From Vibrio sp. HA2012 (GTDB lineage: Bacteria > Pseudomonadota > Gammaproteobacteria > Enterobacterales > Vibrionaceae), in contig NZ_PFXK01000001.1 in assembly GCF_002812955.1 (NCBI RefSeq), positions 186,001 through 250,000 on the forward strand: DNA of 64,000 nt, read 5' to 3'. The notes below the pieces were generated by a model. That model was given only the letters and a program-made list of their open reading frames with translations, was not told where the DNA came from and searched no databases. Both the position numbers and the translations under genes were made by a program. Shown here in pieces: positions 1-8,756 of the stretch. Positions within the stretch are counted from its first letter, which is position 1. The number at the start of each line of letters is the position of its first letter.

Positions 1-2328
1 AAGCAGCTTAAGCAAGAAAGCGGCATCTGGTTTTTAGACGTCAGAGATAATACTAATCGTAGAAAAGCCCTCAAAGGCTGGTACACACCAGCTGAGCTGA
101 AGGAATACTTGCGCCAAACACCTCAACAAGCAAATGCAGAGTTGGATGACATGGGCTTTGAGTACGAACTAAAGCTTCGTGATTATCAAAAAGAAGCCAT
201 CCTCTCGGTTGAGCAAGCGATTAAAGAAGGAGAAGAAAAGGCGCTGGTGGCTATGGCGACGGGTACCGGTAAAACCAAAACCTGTATTGCTCTAGTTTAC
301 CGATTATTGAAAGCGCAACGTTTCCGCCGAATTCTATTTTTAGTAGATAGAAGTGCCTTGGGCGTTCAAGCTTCGGTCGATTTTGGCGAGGTGCGTATGG
401 AAAACCTCAATACGTTTGCTGATACCTTTGAGGTTATGGGGATGGAGCCAGATAAAGCTCCTAAAGCTGTACCAGATGATGATACAAAAGTTCACGTGGC
501 GACAGTTCAAGGCTTGGTCAAGCGCATAATGTACCCCTCAGAGAACGGTTCAAAGCCAGGTGTAGGTCAGTACGACTGTATTGTGGTAGATGAATGTCAC
601 CGTGGCTACTTGCTCGATCGTGAGCTTAGCGACACCGAAATTAAGTTTCGAGACCAGAAAGACTACATGTCAAAGTACCGAGCCGTTATAGAGTATTTTG
701 ATGCCTTTAAAGTTGGTCTAACTGCTACACCAGCGATTCACACAGTAGATATATTTGGTGAGCCTGTATTCTCATACAGCTATACCGAAGCTGTTATAGA
801 TGGACACCTAGTCGATCATCTACCTCCAGTTCGAATCCATACCAAATTAAACACAGAAGGGATCAATTATCAGGTCAACGAAGAGGTTCAAGTCTATGAT
901 CCTCAAACCCAACAGTTTGATTTGATTCATACACCAGACGAGCTGGATTTTGAAGTCTCCGACTTTAACAGAAAAGTGATTGCTCCAGAATTTACTAACG
1001 TGATTTGTAAGTGGCTAATCGAAAGTGATTCTCTTAACCCTTACTCACAAGAAAAATCACTGATTTTTTGTGTCACAGACCGCCATGCTGATGAAGTAGT
1101 GGAAGCGTTAAAACAAGCGTGTGAAGACTACCATGGTGAGGTGGAAGATGATGCTATCCAGAAAATTACGGGTGCCTCTGATAAGCCGTTGGAAAAGATC
1201 CGCTTGTTCAAAAATGACCGCTTACCAAATATCGCAGTAACCGTAGACCTGCTCACGACCGGGGTTGATGTGCCGAGCATCTGTAACCTGGTGTTCTTAC
1301 GGCGTGTTAATAGCCGTATTTTGTTTGAACAAATGCTGGGTCGAGCCACGCGTCGTTGTGATGACATAGGTAAAGAGCGATTCCGCATATACGATGCTGT
1401 AGACATCTATAAACAGCTCGAAAAAGTGAACACAATGAAGCCCGTTGTTACTAAGGTCGATATTACCTTTTCTGAGTTAGAGCAAGAGATAACAAAAGGT
1501 ACAGACACCAAACTGCAAGAGCTGGCTAAAGAACAGTTTCTTGCCAAATTACAGAGTAAAAAGAATCACTTAACATCTGTTCAGCAGGATGAATTTGAGA
1601 GAATCGTTGGTAAGCCCCCCAAGGAGTTCGCAAAAGAATTAAAAGCCATGAACACAGAGGATGTGGCGAGTTGGTTTGTCAGTCATCCTGGCTTAGGCGA
1701 GCTTCTTGATATGAAAGTACAGGGGGGAAGCGGTCGAAACAAAATAGTGATATCAGACAAGTCCGATGATGTTACTAGCACATCAACAGGCTATGGCAGC
1801 GGTCAGAAACCAGAAGACTATTTGTCATCGTTTGCAGCCTTTGTGAACGCCAATAGTAACCGAATGGTGGCATTACAGACGGTTATCCAAAGACCGTGGG
1901 AACTGACACGAAACGATCTCAAGCAACTCGTTGTCGAGCTGGAGAAAAACGAATTCAGAGAGGAAGAGCTAAAAGTAGCTTGGAAAGAGGTGAAAAATGA
2001 GGACATTGCTGCTCGCATTATCGGCTTTATTCGACAAGCTGCAATCGGTGAGCCGCTAATTCCGTATGAACAACGAGTAGATAACGCGTTACAGCGAATC
2101 CTCTCAAGCCGCGCTTGGAAAACGCCGCAAAGAGATTGGCTAGAAACGATAGCAGCACAGGTGAAAGCAAACATTGTCGTTGATGAGTCAAACCTCAACC
2201 AAGGGATCTTCAAGCAGCTTGGTGGAATTCAACGAGCAAATAAGCTTTTCGAGCAGCCTGTTGTTGATGTCCTTGCACAATTTAACCGTGCAGTTTGGTC
2301 TAACGATGACCTCCAAGTAACTGCGTAA
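1..2328 (+). CDS. hsdR: Type I restriction enzyme R subunit, 5' partial
   Basis: The reading frame is open from base 1, so the gene starts upstream of the window. HsdR is the ATP-dependent translocase and nuclease subunit of a type I restriction complex. Visible helicase motifs, in order, are Walker A (ATGTGKT, coding near base 260), the DECH box (VVDECHRG, near 590), GLTATPA (near 715), a motif IV-like LIFCVTDRHAD, and the motif V/VI stretch with TTGVDVPS and QMLGRATRR. The C-terminal part resembles the EcoEI/EcoAI (type IB) R subunit. The N-terminal nuclease domain lies largely outside the window, so its catalytic residues cannot be checked. hsdM follows 42 nt downstream on the same strand. 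Confidence 0.95.
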   Translation, partial: KQLKQESGIWFLDVRDNTNRRKALKGWYTPAELKEYLRQTPQQANAELDDMGFEYELKLRDYQKEAILSVEQAIKEGEEKALVAMATGTGKTKTCIALVYRLLKAQRFRRILFLVDRSALGVQASVDFGEVRMENLNTFADTFEVMGMEPDKAPKAVPDDDTKVHVATVQGLVKRIMYPSENGSKPGVGQYDCIVVDECHRGYLLDRELSDTEIKFRDQKDYMSKYRAVIEYFDAFKVGLTATPAIHTVDIFGEPVFSYSYTEAVIDGHLVDHLPPVRIHTKLNTEGINYQVNEEVQVYDPQTQQFDLIHTPDELDFEVSDFNRKVIAPEFTNVICKWLIESDSLNPYSQEKSLIFCVTDRHADEVVEALKQACEDYHGEVEDDAIQKITGASDKPLEKIRLFKNDRLPNIAVTVDLLTTGVDVPSICNLVFLRRVNSRILFEQMLGRATRRCDDIGKERFRIYDAVDIYKQLEKVNTMKPVVTKVDITFSELEQEITKGTDTKLQELAKEQFLAKLQSKKNHLTSVQQDEFERIVGKPPKEFAKELKAMNTEDVASWFVSHPGLGELLDMKVQGGSGRNKIVISDKSDDVTSTSTGYGSGQKPEDYLSSFAAFVNANSNRMVALQTVIQRPWELTRNDLKQLVVELEKNEFREEELKVAWKEVKNEDIAARIIGFIRQAAIGEPLIPYEQRVDNALQRILSSRAWKTPQRDWLETIAAQVKANIVVDESNLNQGIFKQLGGIQRANKLFEQPVVDVLAQFNRAVWSNDDLQVTA

Positions 2329-2370
2329 TGGGTTACAATACCCAACAATTTAGATTAACTAAGAAGAATT

Positions 2371-3903
2371 ATGAGCACACAAGATTTAATCAACAAGCTT
2401 TGGGGTCTATGTAATTTATTACGTGATGATGGCGTTACTTACCATGAATACCTTAATGAACTGACATTCCTCGTTTTTTTAAAGATGGTAGAAGAAACAG
2501 GACAAGAAGAGTTGATCCCTGAGGGATACCGCTGGGCTGATATTGAGAATTTTAATGCAGCTACACGCCTCGAAGAATACAAAAAGCTATTGGTTCATTT
2601 AGGTTCACACGGCTCACTGATCACCAAGGCTATCTTCAATAATGCTTCAACCTGTATTCGTAAACCAGCAACACTAACAAAGTTGGTTACTGAAATTGAC
2701 AAGTTAGACTGGTACTCGGCTAAGCAAGAAGGTTTGGGGGACATGTACGAGGGCTTGCTTGAAATTAATGCAAGTGAGAAGAAATCGGGAGCTGGTCAGT
2801 ACTTTACACCACGAGTGCTGATCGAGGTTATGGTTGAGCTGATGAAGCCAACACCGAAAGATAAACGAAGTAACCAAAAAGGTGACGTTATCGTTGACCC
2901 AACAGCCGGTACAGGTGGCTTTTTGATTGCAGCCCATCAATACATGGAAAAGAACTTCGATGTGAAAGGGTTGGATGAATTGGATTACGACAGCTACCAA
3001 CATGAAACCTTTTTTGGTATGGAGTTGGTGCCTGATACGCGCCGCTTGGCAATGATGAACCTAATGCTACATGACCTAGCTGTCGATGATGAAAATTCAG
3101 GTGTTTTGTATGGTGACACGCTCTCGAACGAAGGTAAAGCGTTACCTAAGGCCTCACTCATACTGGCTAACCCTCCATTTGGTACTAAGCAAGGTGGTGG
3201 TGTGCCAACTCGTGATGACCTTGTGCACTACACCAGCAACAAACAACTGGCATTTTTGCATGCTATGTATCACGTTATGCTCAAACCTAGTGGCAGAGCT
3301 GCCGTAGTATTACCTGATAACGTACTGTTTGAGGGTTCGACAGGTCGTAAGATTCGCAATGACTTAATGGAAAAATGTAACCTGCACACTATATTACGCT
3401 TGCCTACAGGTATCTTTTACGCGGCTGGTGTTAAAACCAATGTGCTGTTCTTCGATAAGCCAACAGATATCAATCAAGACAAAGGTAATACCAAAAAAGT
3501 GTGGGTGTACGATCTTCGCGCCAATATGCCGAAATTCGGTAAACGCACTGTTTTGGAAAAAGAACACTTTGAAGAGTTTTACCGTGCGGTGGGTAGTGAC
3601 CTAACGCAAGTGGATGAAGCTAAACGTCAAGCCTTTATCGATAACCATCAAGACGGCAGTGCTGTCGGTAATATCGATACTTGCCGTCTTCGTGCGTTTA
3701 CCCGTGAAGAGATTAAAGCCAAAGATGACTCTCTCGATTTGGCGTGGATTCGTGATGATAGTTTGGAAGATTCTACCAATCTACCTGAGCCTGATGAACT
3801 AATAGCAGAGGCAATTGAAGAGTTGGCTGGGGCTATTTCTAGCCTGCAGTCTATTTTGGTTGATCTTGATGGGGCAGAAGCTTCGGAAGAGGTTTTGTTA
3901 TGA
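2371..3903 (+). CDS. hsdM: Type I restriction-modification methyltransferase subunit
   Basis: 510 aa adenine-N6 methyltransferase of the type I complex. It methylates the DNA target recognised by HsdS. The protein has an N-terminal helical HsdM domain (about 1-130), the SAM-binding motif DPTAGTGGF at 176-184 and the catalytic NPPF motif at 268-271, as expected for the N6_Mtase family. Length is normal and no key motif is missing. An AGAAG stretch precedes the ATG. The stop overlaps the start of hsdS (ATGA), indicating translational coupling in an hsdRMS operon. Confidence 0.97.
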   Translation: MSTQDLINKLWGLCNLLRDDGVTYHEYLNELTFLVFLKMVEETGQEELIPEGYRWADIENFNAATRLEEYKKLLVHLGSHGSLITKAIFNNASTCIRKPATLTKLVTEIDKLDWYSAKQEGLGDMYEGLLEINASEKKSGAGQYFTPRVLIEVMVELMKPTPKDKRSNQKGDVIVDPTAGTGGFLIAAHQYMEKNFDVKGLDELDYDSYQHETFFGMELVPDTRRLAMMNLMLHDLAVDDENSGVLYGDTLSNEGKALPKASLILANPPFGTKQGGGVPTRDDLVHYTSNKQLAFLHAMYHVMLKPSGRAAVVLPDNVLFEGSTGRKIRNDLMEKCNLHTILRLPTGIFYAAGVKTNVLFFDKPTDINQDKGNTKKVWVYDLRANMPKFGKRTVLEKEHFEEFYRAVGSDLTQVDEAKRQAFIDNHQDGSAVGNIDTCRLRAFTREEIKAKDDSLDLAWIRDDSLEDSTNLPEPDELIAEAIEELAGAISSLQSILVDLDGAEASEEVLL

Positions 3904-5489
3904 CTCTACCTAAAGGATGGATTGAAAAAACATTCAATGATGTAGGGAGTTATACCGATTACGTAGCTAACGGTAGCTTCGCGGCTCTAAAAGAGAATGT
4001 GACTCAAGTAGATGAGGTAGATTACGCTATTTTGCTGAGGCTTAAAGATCATAGCAATGGCTTTCAGGGGCCATTTAAATATGTCACCAAAGAGTCGTTT
4101 CACTTTTTAGCTAAAAGTGATTTAGAGCCTGGAGACCTCTTTCTTGCCAACGTAGGAGCACCAGGAAGAACGTTTTTGGTGCCTGACTTAGGGCAGCCAA
4201 TGACTATTGCTCCCAATGGGATAAGGGTTCGAGCGAATGAACTTAGTAGCAATAAGTTTTTGGATTATTATATTAGGTCGCCTCAGGGGCAAAGTATTGT
4301 TGCCTCAATTACTGGAGGAAATGCCCAGCAAAAGTTCAATAAGACAGCTTTAAGAAAGAGCCCAGTTCCGCTCCCTCCAGTTGACCAGCAACAGCGTATT
4401 GTGAACAAACTTGATCTGATCTTTGAAGAATTAGAGCAAGCAAAGTTTCGATTAGACAAAGTTCCTCAGTTACTAAAACGATTCCGTATGTCTGTTTTAT
4501 CATCAGCAGTGTCAGGAGATCTTACAGAAGAGTGGCGGAATGAGAATGACGTAGATGCTTGGGAGTATGTAAGCCTTAAACAGGTTGGTAAAGGCTTTAA
4601 TTATGGCTCTTCCGCTAAGTCTAAGAAAGAAGGCTCAGTGCCAGTACTGCGTATGGGGAATCTGCAAGAAGGTAAGTTAGATTGGGCGAGCCTAGTCTAT
4701 ACATCGGATGAAAACGAGATTGAAAAATATAAGCTTGAGCCTGGTGATGTGCTGTTTAACCGAACCAACAGCCCTGAGTTAGTAGGAAAGACTTCTATTT
4801 ATCGTGGTGAGAGAGAGGCTATATTCGCTGGTTATCTCATCAAAGTTCAAGGAACCGAGCGTCTCAACGGTGAATATCTGAATATTCAGCTGAATAGTCC
4901 TCATGCGAGAGATTATTGTTGGCAAGTTAAAACGGATGGCGTCAGTCAATCAAACATCAATGCCCAAAAGTTGAAAGCGTATGAGTTCAACTTGCCGTCA
5001 GTCGAAGAGCAGGAAGAAATAGTAAGAGTTGTTTCAGAGCTACTGTCTAAATCTGACTTGGTTAGAAAACAGTATGAAGCCGCAAAACTTCGTGTTGATA
5101 AGCTCAACCAATCTATTCTATCTAGAGCATTTCGTGGTGAGCTATTTGAACCTTTTACTGACAAGGCTGATCGAGTTGCTCAAACACAATTAGCAGATGT
5201 CATTGATGAGCAGTCTAAAGCGGCAGAAGAAACCGCATTAGAACAGCTAGATAAGAGTCCAACTCAATCTCAGCCGACAACAAAAGCCGTAAATGATAAT
5301 AGTGAATTGCTAGCGCAGCTAAAGTCTGTCAAGAAAGCCATGACGGCACAGCAGCTATTTGATAGTGCATCAGTTGAGACATTTAAAGCCATCGATGAGT
5401 TGTTTGTTGAACTTAAACGCCTTTTAGAGCTCAACTTGGTCGAAAAAGTAGGTGAAGGCGAAAACTGTCAGTTTAAGGCTACCAAGTAG
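3900..5489 (+). CDS. hsdS: Type I restriction-modification specificity subunit
   Basis: 529 aa DNA-recognition subunit. It shows the duplicated layout of HsdS: variable target-recognition domain 1 (about 1-155), a conserved helical spacer (LPPVDQQQRIV, about 160-205), target-recognition domain 2 (about 215-360), and a second spacer starting near PSVEEQEEIV. A C-terminal extension of about 100 aa, rich in Ala, Gln and Lys, follows the second spacer. The recognition sequence cannot be read from the protein. The start overlaps hsdM by 4 nt (ATGA), and the stop TAG shares its G with the GTG start of the next gene. Confidence 0.95.
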   Translation: MTLPKGWIEKTFNDVGSYTDYVANGSFAALKENVTQVDEVDYAILLRLKDHSNGFQGPFKYVTKESFHFLAKSDLEPGDLFLANVGAPGRTFLVPDLGQPMTIAPNGIRVRANELSSNKFLDYYIRSPQGQSIVASITGGNAQQKFNKTALRKSPVPLPPVDQQQRIVNKLDLIFEELEQAKFRLDKVPQLLKRFRMSVLSSAVSGDLTEEWRNENDVDAWEYVSLKQVGKGFNYGSSAKSKKEGSVPVLRMGNLQEGKLDWASLVYTSDENEIEKYKLEPGDVLFNRTNSPELVGKTSIYRGEREAIFAGYLIKVQGTERLNGEYLNIQLNSPHARDYCWQVKTDGVSQSNINAQKLKAYEFNLPSVEEQEEIVRVVSELLSKSDLVRKQYEAAKLRVDKLNQSILSRAFRGELFEPFTDKADRVAQTQLADVIDEQSKAAEETALEQLDKSPTQSQPTTKAVNDNSELLAQLKSVKKAMTAQQLFDSASVETFKAIDELFVELKRLLELNLVEKVGEGENCQFKATK

Positions 5490-7087
5490 TGAAAATAGAT
5501 TACTTGCATATTCGAAGCGGCTTTAAAAACGTCGAAGACTTAGACATCGATTTTGATAACAAGCAACTGCTAACGGTTCTAATTGGACGAAATGGCTCCG
5601 GTAAATCGAACGTGATTGAAGCGTTAGTTCGTATTTTTCGTGCGTTAGACCTAGGCGATGAACCCGCGCCATTTAGCTATAATCTCAGGTATTCACTGGG
5701 ATCATCTTCCGATAGGCTTATCGAAGTTGATGCGTCACCGGAGTATGGCTCGACGCCAATTCAGCAACATAAAATACAAGTATCGATTTTGGACGAGAGT
5801 GGCCAGTATTCTCTGCCAGAAAATATTTCGTTATCCAAAGTGACAAGAGATAAGGAAGGTAATTCAGATTATCTGCCAAAGCACTTGTTCGCTTATTATT
5901 CAGGCCCGAGTGATCGCTTGGAGGACTTGTTTAAGCCGCACAGGACCAAGTTTTATAACCAACTGCTAAAGAACCAGGTGAAAATCGAGGACGAGGTTCG
6001 TCCTCTTTTCTACGCCAAACCTTTTCACAGTCAGTTTGTGTTGTTGGCATTCTTTCTAAATCAACAAAAAGGTGTAGGTCGAGAATTTCTTCAAGACCAA
6101 CTCGGCATTGAGTCTTTCCATTCTGCTCACTTCGTTTTTAGACGACCAGAGTGGGGGAAAAATAATAAAAAGGATTTGTTCTGGGGTGCTAGGGGCGTAG
6201 TGCGTGACTTCCTTGAGCGGATATTGCCACATAGCTTAGGTGCGATTAAAACCGTTAGAGAAGAGGAAACAACTTTAACGGGCAAGGGCGTGAACAATGA
6301 GTTTGTTCACTTATTCTTACCGGATCTCTATAGCCTGAAGAAAGTGGCACAAGGGCTAGGGGCAAAGAACTTTTTCAAAATGCTCGAGAGTACCTTGCTG
6401 TCTGACCTGTTAAGTAGCGTTCACATCAAGGTTCGTTTGAAAAATGGAGAGATTGTCTCGTTTAGCGAACTTAGTGAAGGTGAACAACAGCTACTGACAG
6501 TTCTTGGATTGCTTGAGTTTACGATGGAAGAAGACTCTCTATTCCTACTTGATGAGCCTGATACTCACTTAAACCCGGCATGGGCCGCTAAATATCACTC
6601 GTTTCTGAAGCGATTCATACCCGACAAGCGTTTTTGCCATATATTGATGGTCACACACCATCCGTTAGCTATCGCAGAGCTGAAAAAGGAACAGATTCAA
6701 GTTCTTAGAAAAGATGCTGAAGGGCAGTCATTAGCTGAAACACCTTTGGAGAGTCCAATTGGAATGGGCGTCAATGGCATACTGACCAGCGACATGTTTG
6801 ATATGGCAACAACACTGGATCAGCATACAAGTAATGTGATTGAAGATAGACGAGAACTGCTGGAAAAAGATAGCCTGACAGAGGCTGAAAGCAGGAAGTT
6901 GAGTGAGCTAAATAACTCACTTGATAGACTGGGTTATAGCTACACCCACCCAGATGAAGACTATCGACAGTTCCTAATTGCTCGTAAAAAAGCCATGCAG
7001 CAGATGGAGGCCGAAAACAAGGATTCAACAGAGTATCGCCTCAAGTTGATTAACGCGATTTTGAAAGACCAAGGATTGATTGAGTAG
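5489..7087 (+). CDS. Restriction-associated AAA ATPase (PtuA-like)
   Basis: 532 aa ABC/SMC-like AAA ATPase. Seen: Walker A GRNGSGKS at 33-40 inside an N-terminal beta-rich half, then a middle region without recognisable motifs (about 60-310), the ABC signature-like LSEGEQQ at 328-334, Walker B LFLLDEPDTHLNP at 351-363, and the H-loop VTHH at 388-391. This is the layout of OLD/PtuA-type defence ATPases and of the ATPases often found beside type I restriction operons. It starts with GTG overlapping the hsdS stop (TAGTG), and the following HNH gene starts the same way, so the three are probably translated together. Inference: the ATPase senses phage or damaged DNA and controls the HNH partner. 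The family is secure, but the exact named system is not. Confidence 0.85.
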   Translation: MKIDYLHIRSGFKNVEDLDIDFDNKQLLTVLIGRNGSGKSNVIEALVRIFRALDLGDEPAPFSYNLRYSLGSSSDRLIEVDASPEYGSTPIQQHKIQVSILDESGQYSLPENISLSKVTRDKEGNSDYLPKHLFAYYSGPSDRLEDLFKPHRTKFYNQLLKNQVKIEDEVRPLFYAKPFHSQFVLLAFFLNQQKGVGREFLQDQLGIESFHSAHFVFRRPEWGKNNKKDLFWGARGVVRDFLERILPHSLGAIKTVREEETTLTGKGVNNEFVHLFLPDLYSLKKVAQGLGAKNFFKMLESTLLSDLLSSVHIKVRLKNGEIVSFSELSEGEQQLLTVLGLLEFTMEEDSLFLLDEPDTHLNPAWAAKYHSFLKRFIPDKRFCHILMVTHHPLAIAELKKEQIQVLRKDAEGQSLAETPLESPIGMGVNGILTSDMFDMATTLDQHTSNVIEDRRELLEKDSLTEAESRKLSELNNSLDRLGYSYTHPDEDYRQFLIARKKAMQQMEAENKDSTEYRLKLINAILKDQGLIE

Positions 7088-7965
7088 TGCGTTATATAGA
7101 TTTAAACGTTATAGACCAATGCAAACCAGATAACTGGGATGTTAATTCTCAACGCTGGGCTCAAAGAGTACAACGAGCTGCTGACAAGTCTGCCGAAATT
7201 AAATCAATTGGCAGCAAGTGGAGTGACTTTAAGCCTAATTTTATTCGCGAGTTTGGGGATAAATGTTGGTATTCTGAAGTGCCCAGAATAGGTACAGATT
7301 TTGATGTTGACCATTTTAGGCCAAAAGGTGATGTAAAAGTTTCAAAGCAGTCTTACGCGACTCGAGTAGTTCAAGGGGCACGTCAAAAACATCCTGGTTA
7401 CTGGTGGCTAGCATTTGAAGCGAAGAACTATAGGTACGCTTGTATTGAGGCGAACAGGCCAAGATCGAATGGGGGTAAGCATGATTACTTTCCGCTTATG
7501 GATGAAGCAACGCGAGTTTGGAACCGTTGCAATATTGCTGGTCACGGAGGGGAGGACGTTAAGCTTTTAGATCCATGTTCTCTAATTGATGTTACCTTGG
7601 TTTCTTATGTGCAACATCCCGGTGCTGTTATGTCTCGCTATAGCGAAATATCGCACCCTGATGAGTATTCTCGTGTTCGTGAGAGCGCGAAAAGATATAA
7701 CCTTAATAGTAAAACAATTAAGGGGGCGAGAAGCGAAGTAATCAAGAAAGTGAAGGATTCATTGCAGTTCATAGAGCTATACGCATCGCTTCCCCCAGCA
7801 CAGCAAGTCACAATGAATGGCTTTTTGGCTACAATGGAACAGAACTTGGTTGATGCTTGTAATAGAAAGTCGGGTTTTTCTGCAACAGCCGTTGCTTTTG
7901 TTCGTCAGAAAAGGCATGAGGCTTGGTTAACTGATCTGCTACCAAGACTGGATTTAACGGACTAA
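7087..7965 (+). CDS. HNH endonuclease (PtuB-like partner of ATPase)
   Basis: 292 aa. A nuclease core is visible at about 60-140: CWYSE at 60-64, DVDHFRPK at 73-80 with the first catalytic His, then YWWLAFEAKNYRYAC with the central Asn near 114, and GGKHDYFPL closing the motif. This matches the beta-beta-alpha HNH fold of retron/Septu-type effectors (general motif EHFRPK, N, FPL). The usual second Cys of the zinc knuckle is Ser here (CWYS instead of CxxC), so metal binding may differ. The rest of the protein (about 150-292) is not recognised. It starts with GTG overlapping the ATPase stop and is the last gene of the island operon. Likely role: DNA cleavage, or possibly RNA cleavage, when the ATPase is triggered. 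Confidence 0.82.
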   Translation: MRYIDLNVIDQCKPDNWDVNSQRWAQRVQRAADKSAEIKSIGSKWSDFKPNFIREFGDKCWYSEVPRIGTDFDVDHFRPKGDVKVSKQSYATRVVQGARQKHPGYWWLAFEAKNYRYACIEANRPRSNGGKHDYFPLMDEATRVWNRCNIAGHGGEDVKLLDPCSLIDVTLVSYVQHPGAVMSRYSEISHPDEYSRVRESAKRYNLNSKTIKGARSEVIKKVKDSLQFIELYASLPPAQQVTMNGFLATMEQNLVDACNRKSGFSATAVAFVRQKRHEAWLTDLLPRLDLTD

Positions 7966-8060
7966 ATATTGATGTCTATCACAAAAATTACATGTATGAC
8001 AGAGTGTATATTCGTGAAAGTCGACTTGCTATAATTTATTTAATTTCAATAAGATAGATT

Positions 8061-8088
8061 GGAAGTCCGACTCCCTCACTCACCGCCA
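8061..8088 (+). other. tRNA-Ser 3'-end fragment, probable island attachment site
   Basis: Twenty-eight bases ending in CACCGCCA. They read as the T-arm, acceptor strand and CCA of a tRNA-Ser (GCT-like) gene: CGACTCCCTCACTCACCGCCA corresponds to the usual TCGAATCCCTC..CACCGCCA tail. No tRNA body lies upstream; the sequence to the left is AT-rich island DNA. A terminator follows 6 nt downstream, as after a real tRNA. This is the pattern of an attR site, where an element integrated into the 3' end of a tRNA and left a partial copy at its far end. Confidence 0.65.
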
Positions 8089-8093
8089 CATCC

Positions 8094-8129
8094 AAAACCC
8101 TAGCAGAAATGCTGGGGTTTTCTTGTTTT
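8094..8129 (+). terminator. Intrinsic terminator behind the tRNA-Ser fragment
   Basis: Twelve-base-pair stem (AAAACCCTAGCA with TGCTGGGGTTTT, one G-U pair) closed by a GAAA tetraloop and followed by TCTTGTTTT. It was probably the terminator of the original tRNA gene. It now also ends transcription from the island. Confidence 0.85.
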
Positions 8130-8462
8130 AGGTCAATGAGTTAAGGTAGTATAAGGCTTTAACGATAACTGACTGATACCACTAAGTACTGTGTCAAACC
8201 GCAAAACTGGTACCACAAGGGTGGTACACAATGGTACTAAGAATGGCTTCTCCTGTTGTAGCCCGCCGCATGGGATGGAAACAGAAACCGCATAAAATGG
8301 TAATTTTTAAAAATAACCATTTTATGCGGTTTCTGTGTTTAACAGATGCTATTCAATGCGGGATTTAAATCTCTTTTAAACACCACCTTAAATGGCTGCC
8401 CACCGTTTAGAATGGAAAATTTGCTTATTTCCTAAAATAAAAAGTGGGGTATTAAACAGAGG
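8130..8462. other. Gene-free stretch with GGTAC-type repeats
   Basis: No coding sequence is supported here. The stretch contains a small perfect hairpin at 8210-8227 (GTACCAC, AAGG, GTGGTAC) with further GGTAC/GATACC-like copies around it (8177-8240), and a long palindrome listed separately at 8281-8336. It lies just outside the island boundary. Confidence 0.5.
8281..8336. repeat. 56-bp near-perfect palindrome (28-bp arms, no spacer)
   Basis: The left arm 8281-8308 begins ACAGAAACCGCATAAAATGG. The right arm 8309-8336 is its reverse complement at 27 of 28 positions. There is no spacer between the arms. It is too long for a simple operator. It could be a strong bidirectional terminator, a MITE-like remnant or a recombination site. 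Confidence 0.85.
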
Positions 8463-8723
8463 TTAAACGGGTTTTTCCGGCCAGGGGTTGTCGGTATGAA
8501 TCTTCAGGTAAGCTGCGTCGGCCTGCGCTTCGTATTTAGCCTGAACATCGGTTTGCCAGTCGTCTAGCTCTTCGTTCCAGGTGACGTATTGGTGTGGTGG
8601 TTGGGTTAATGTCCAACACTGTTCAATATCACCCAAGTCTTTCACTTGTTTTGATTTGAGCGGATTGGCTTTGTTGTAGATAGTTTTGTTTCGGTAGTCT
8701 GCTATGTATTGTGTTCCGCTCAA
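8463..8723 (-). CDS. Small protein of unknown function, possibly phage-tail related
   Basis: 86 aa acidic protein without signal peptide or membrane segment. The stretch YVTWNEELDDWQTD followed by an Ala/Lys-rich helix vaguely recalls the C-terminal part of phage tail-fibre assembly or tail proteins (a W-x-D-x-x-W pattern), but this is only a resemblance. It stands alone between the palindrome and decayed sequence, so it may be a prophage relic. It is otherwise unrecognised. Confidence 0.45.
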   Translation of the reverse strand: MSGTQYIADYRNKTIYNKANPLKSKQVKDLGDIEQCWTLTQPPHQYVTWNEELDDWQTDVQAKYEAQADAAYLKIHTDNPWPEKPV

Positions 8724-8756
8724 ATCGTCCAGTATTTCATTGGTTAAATCTCCACA

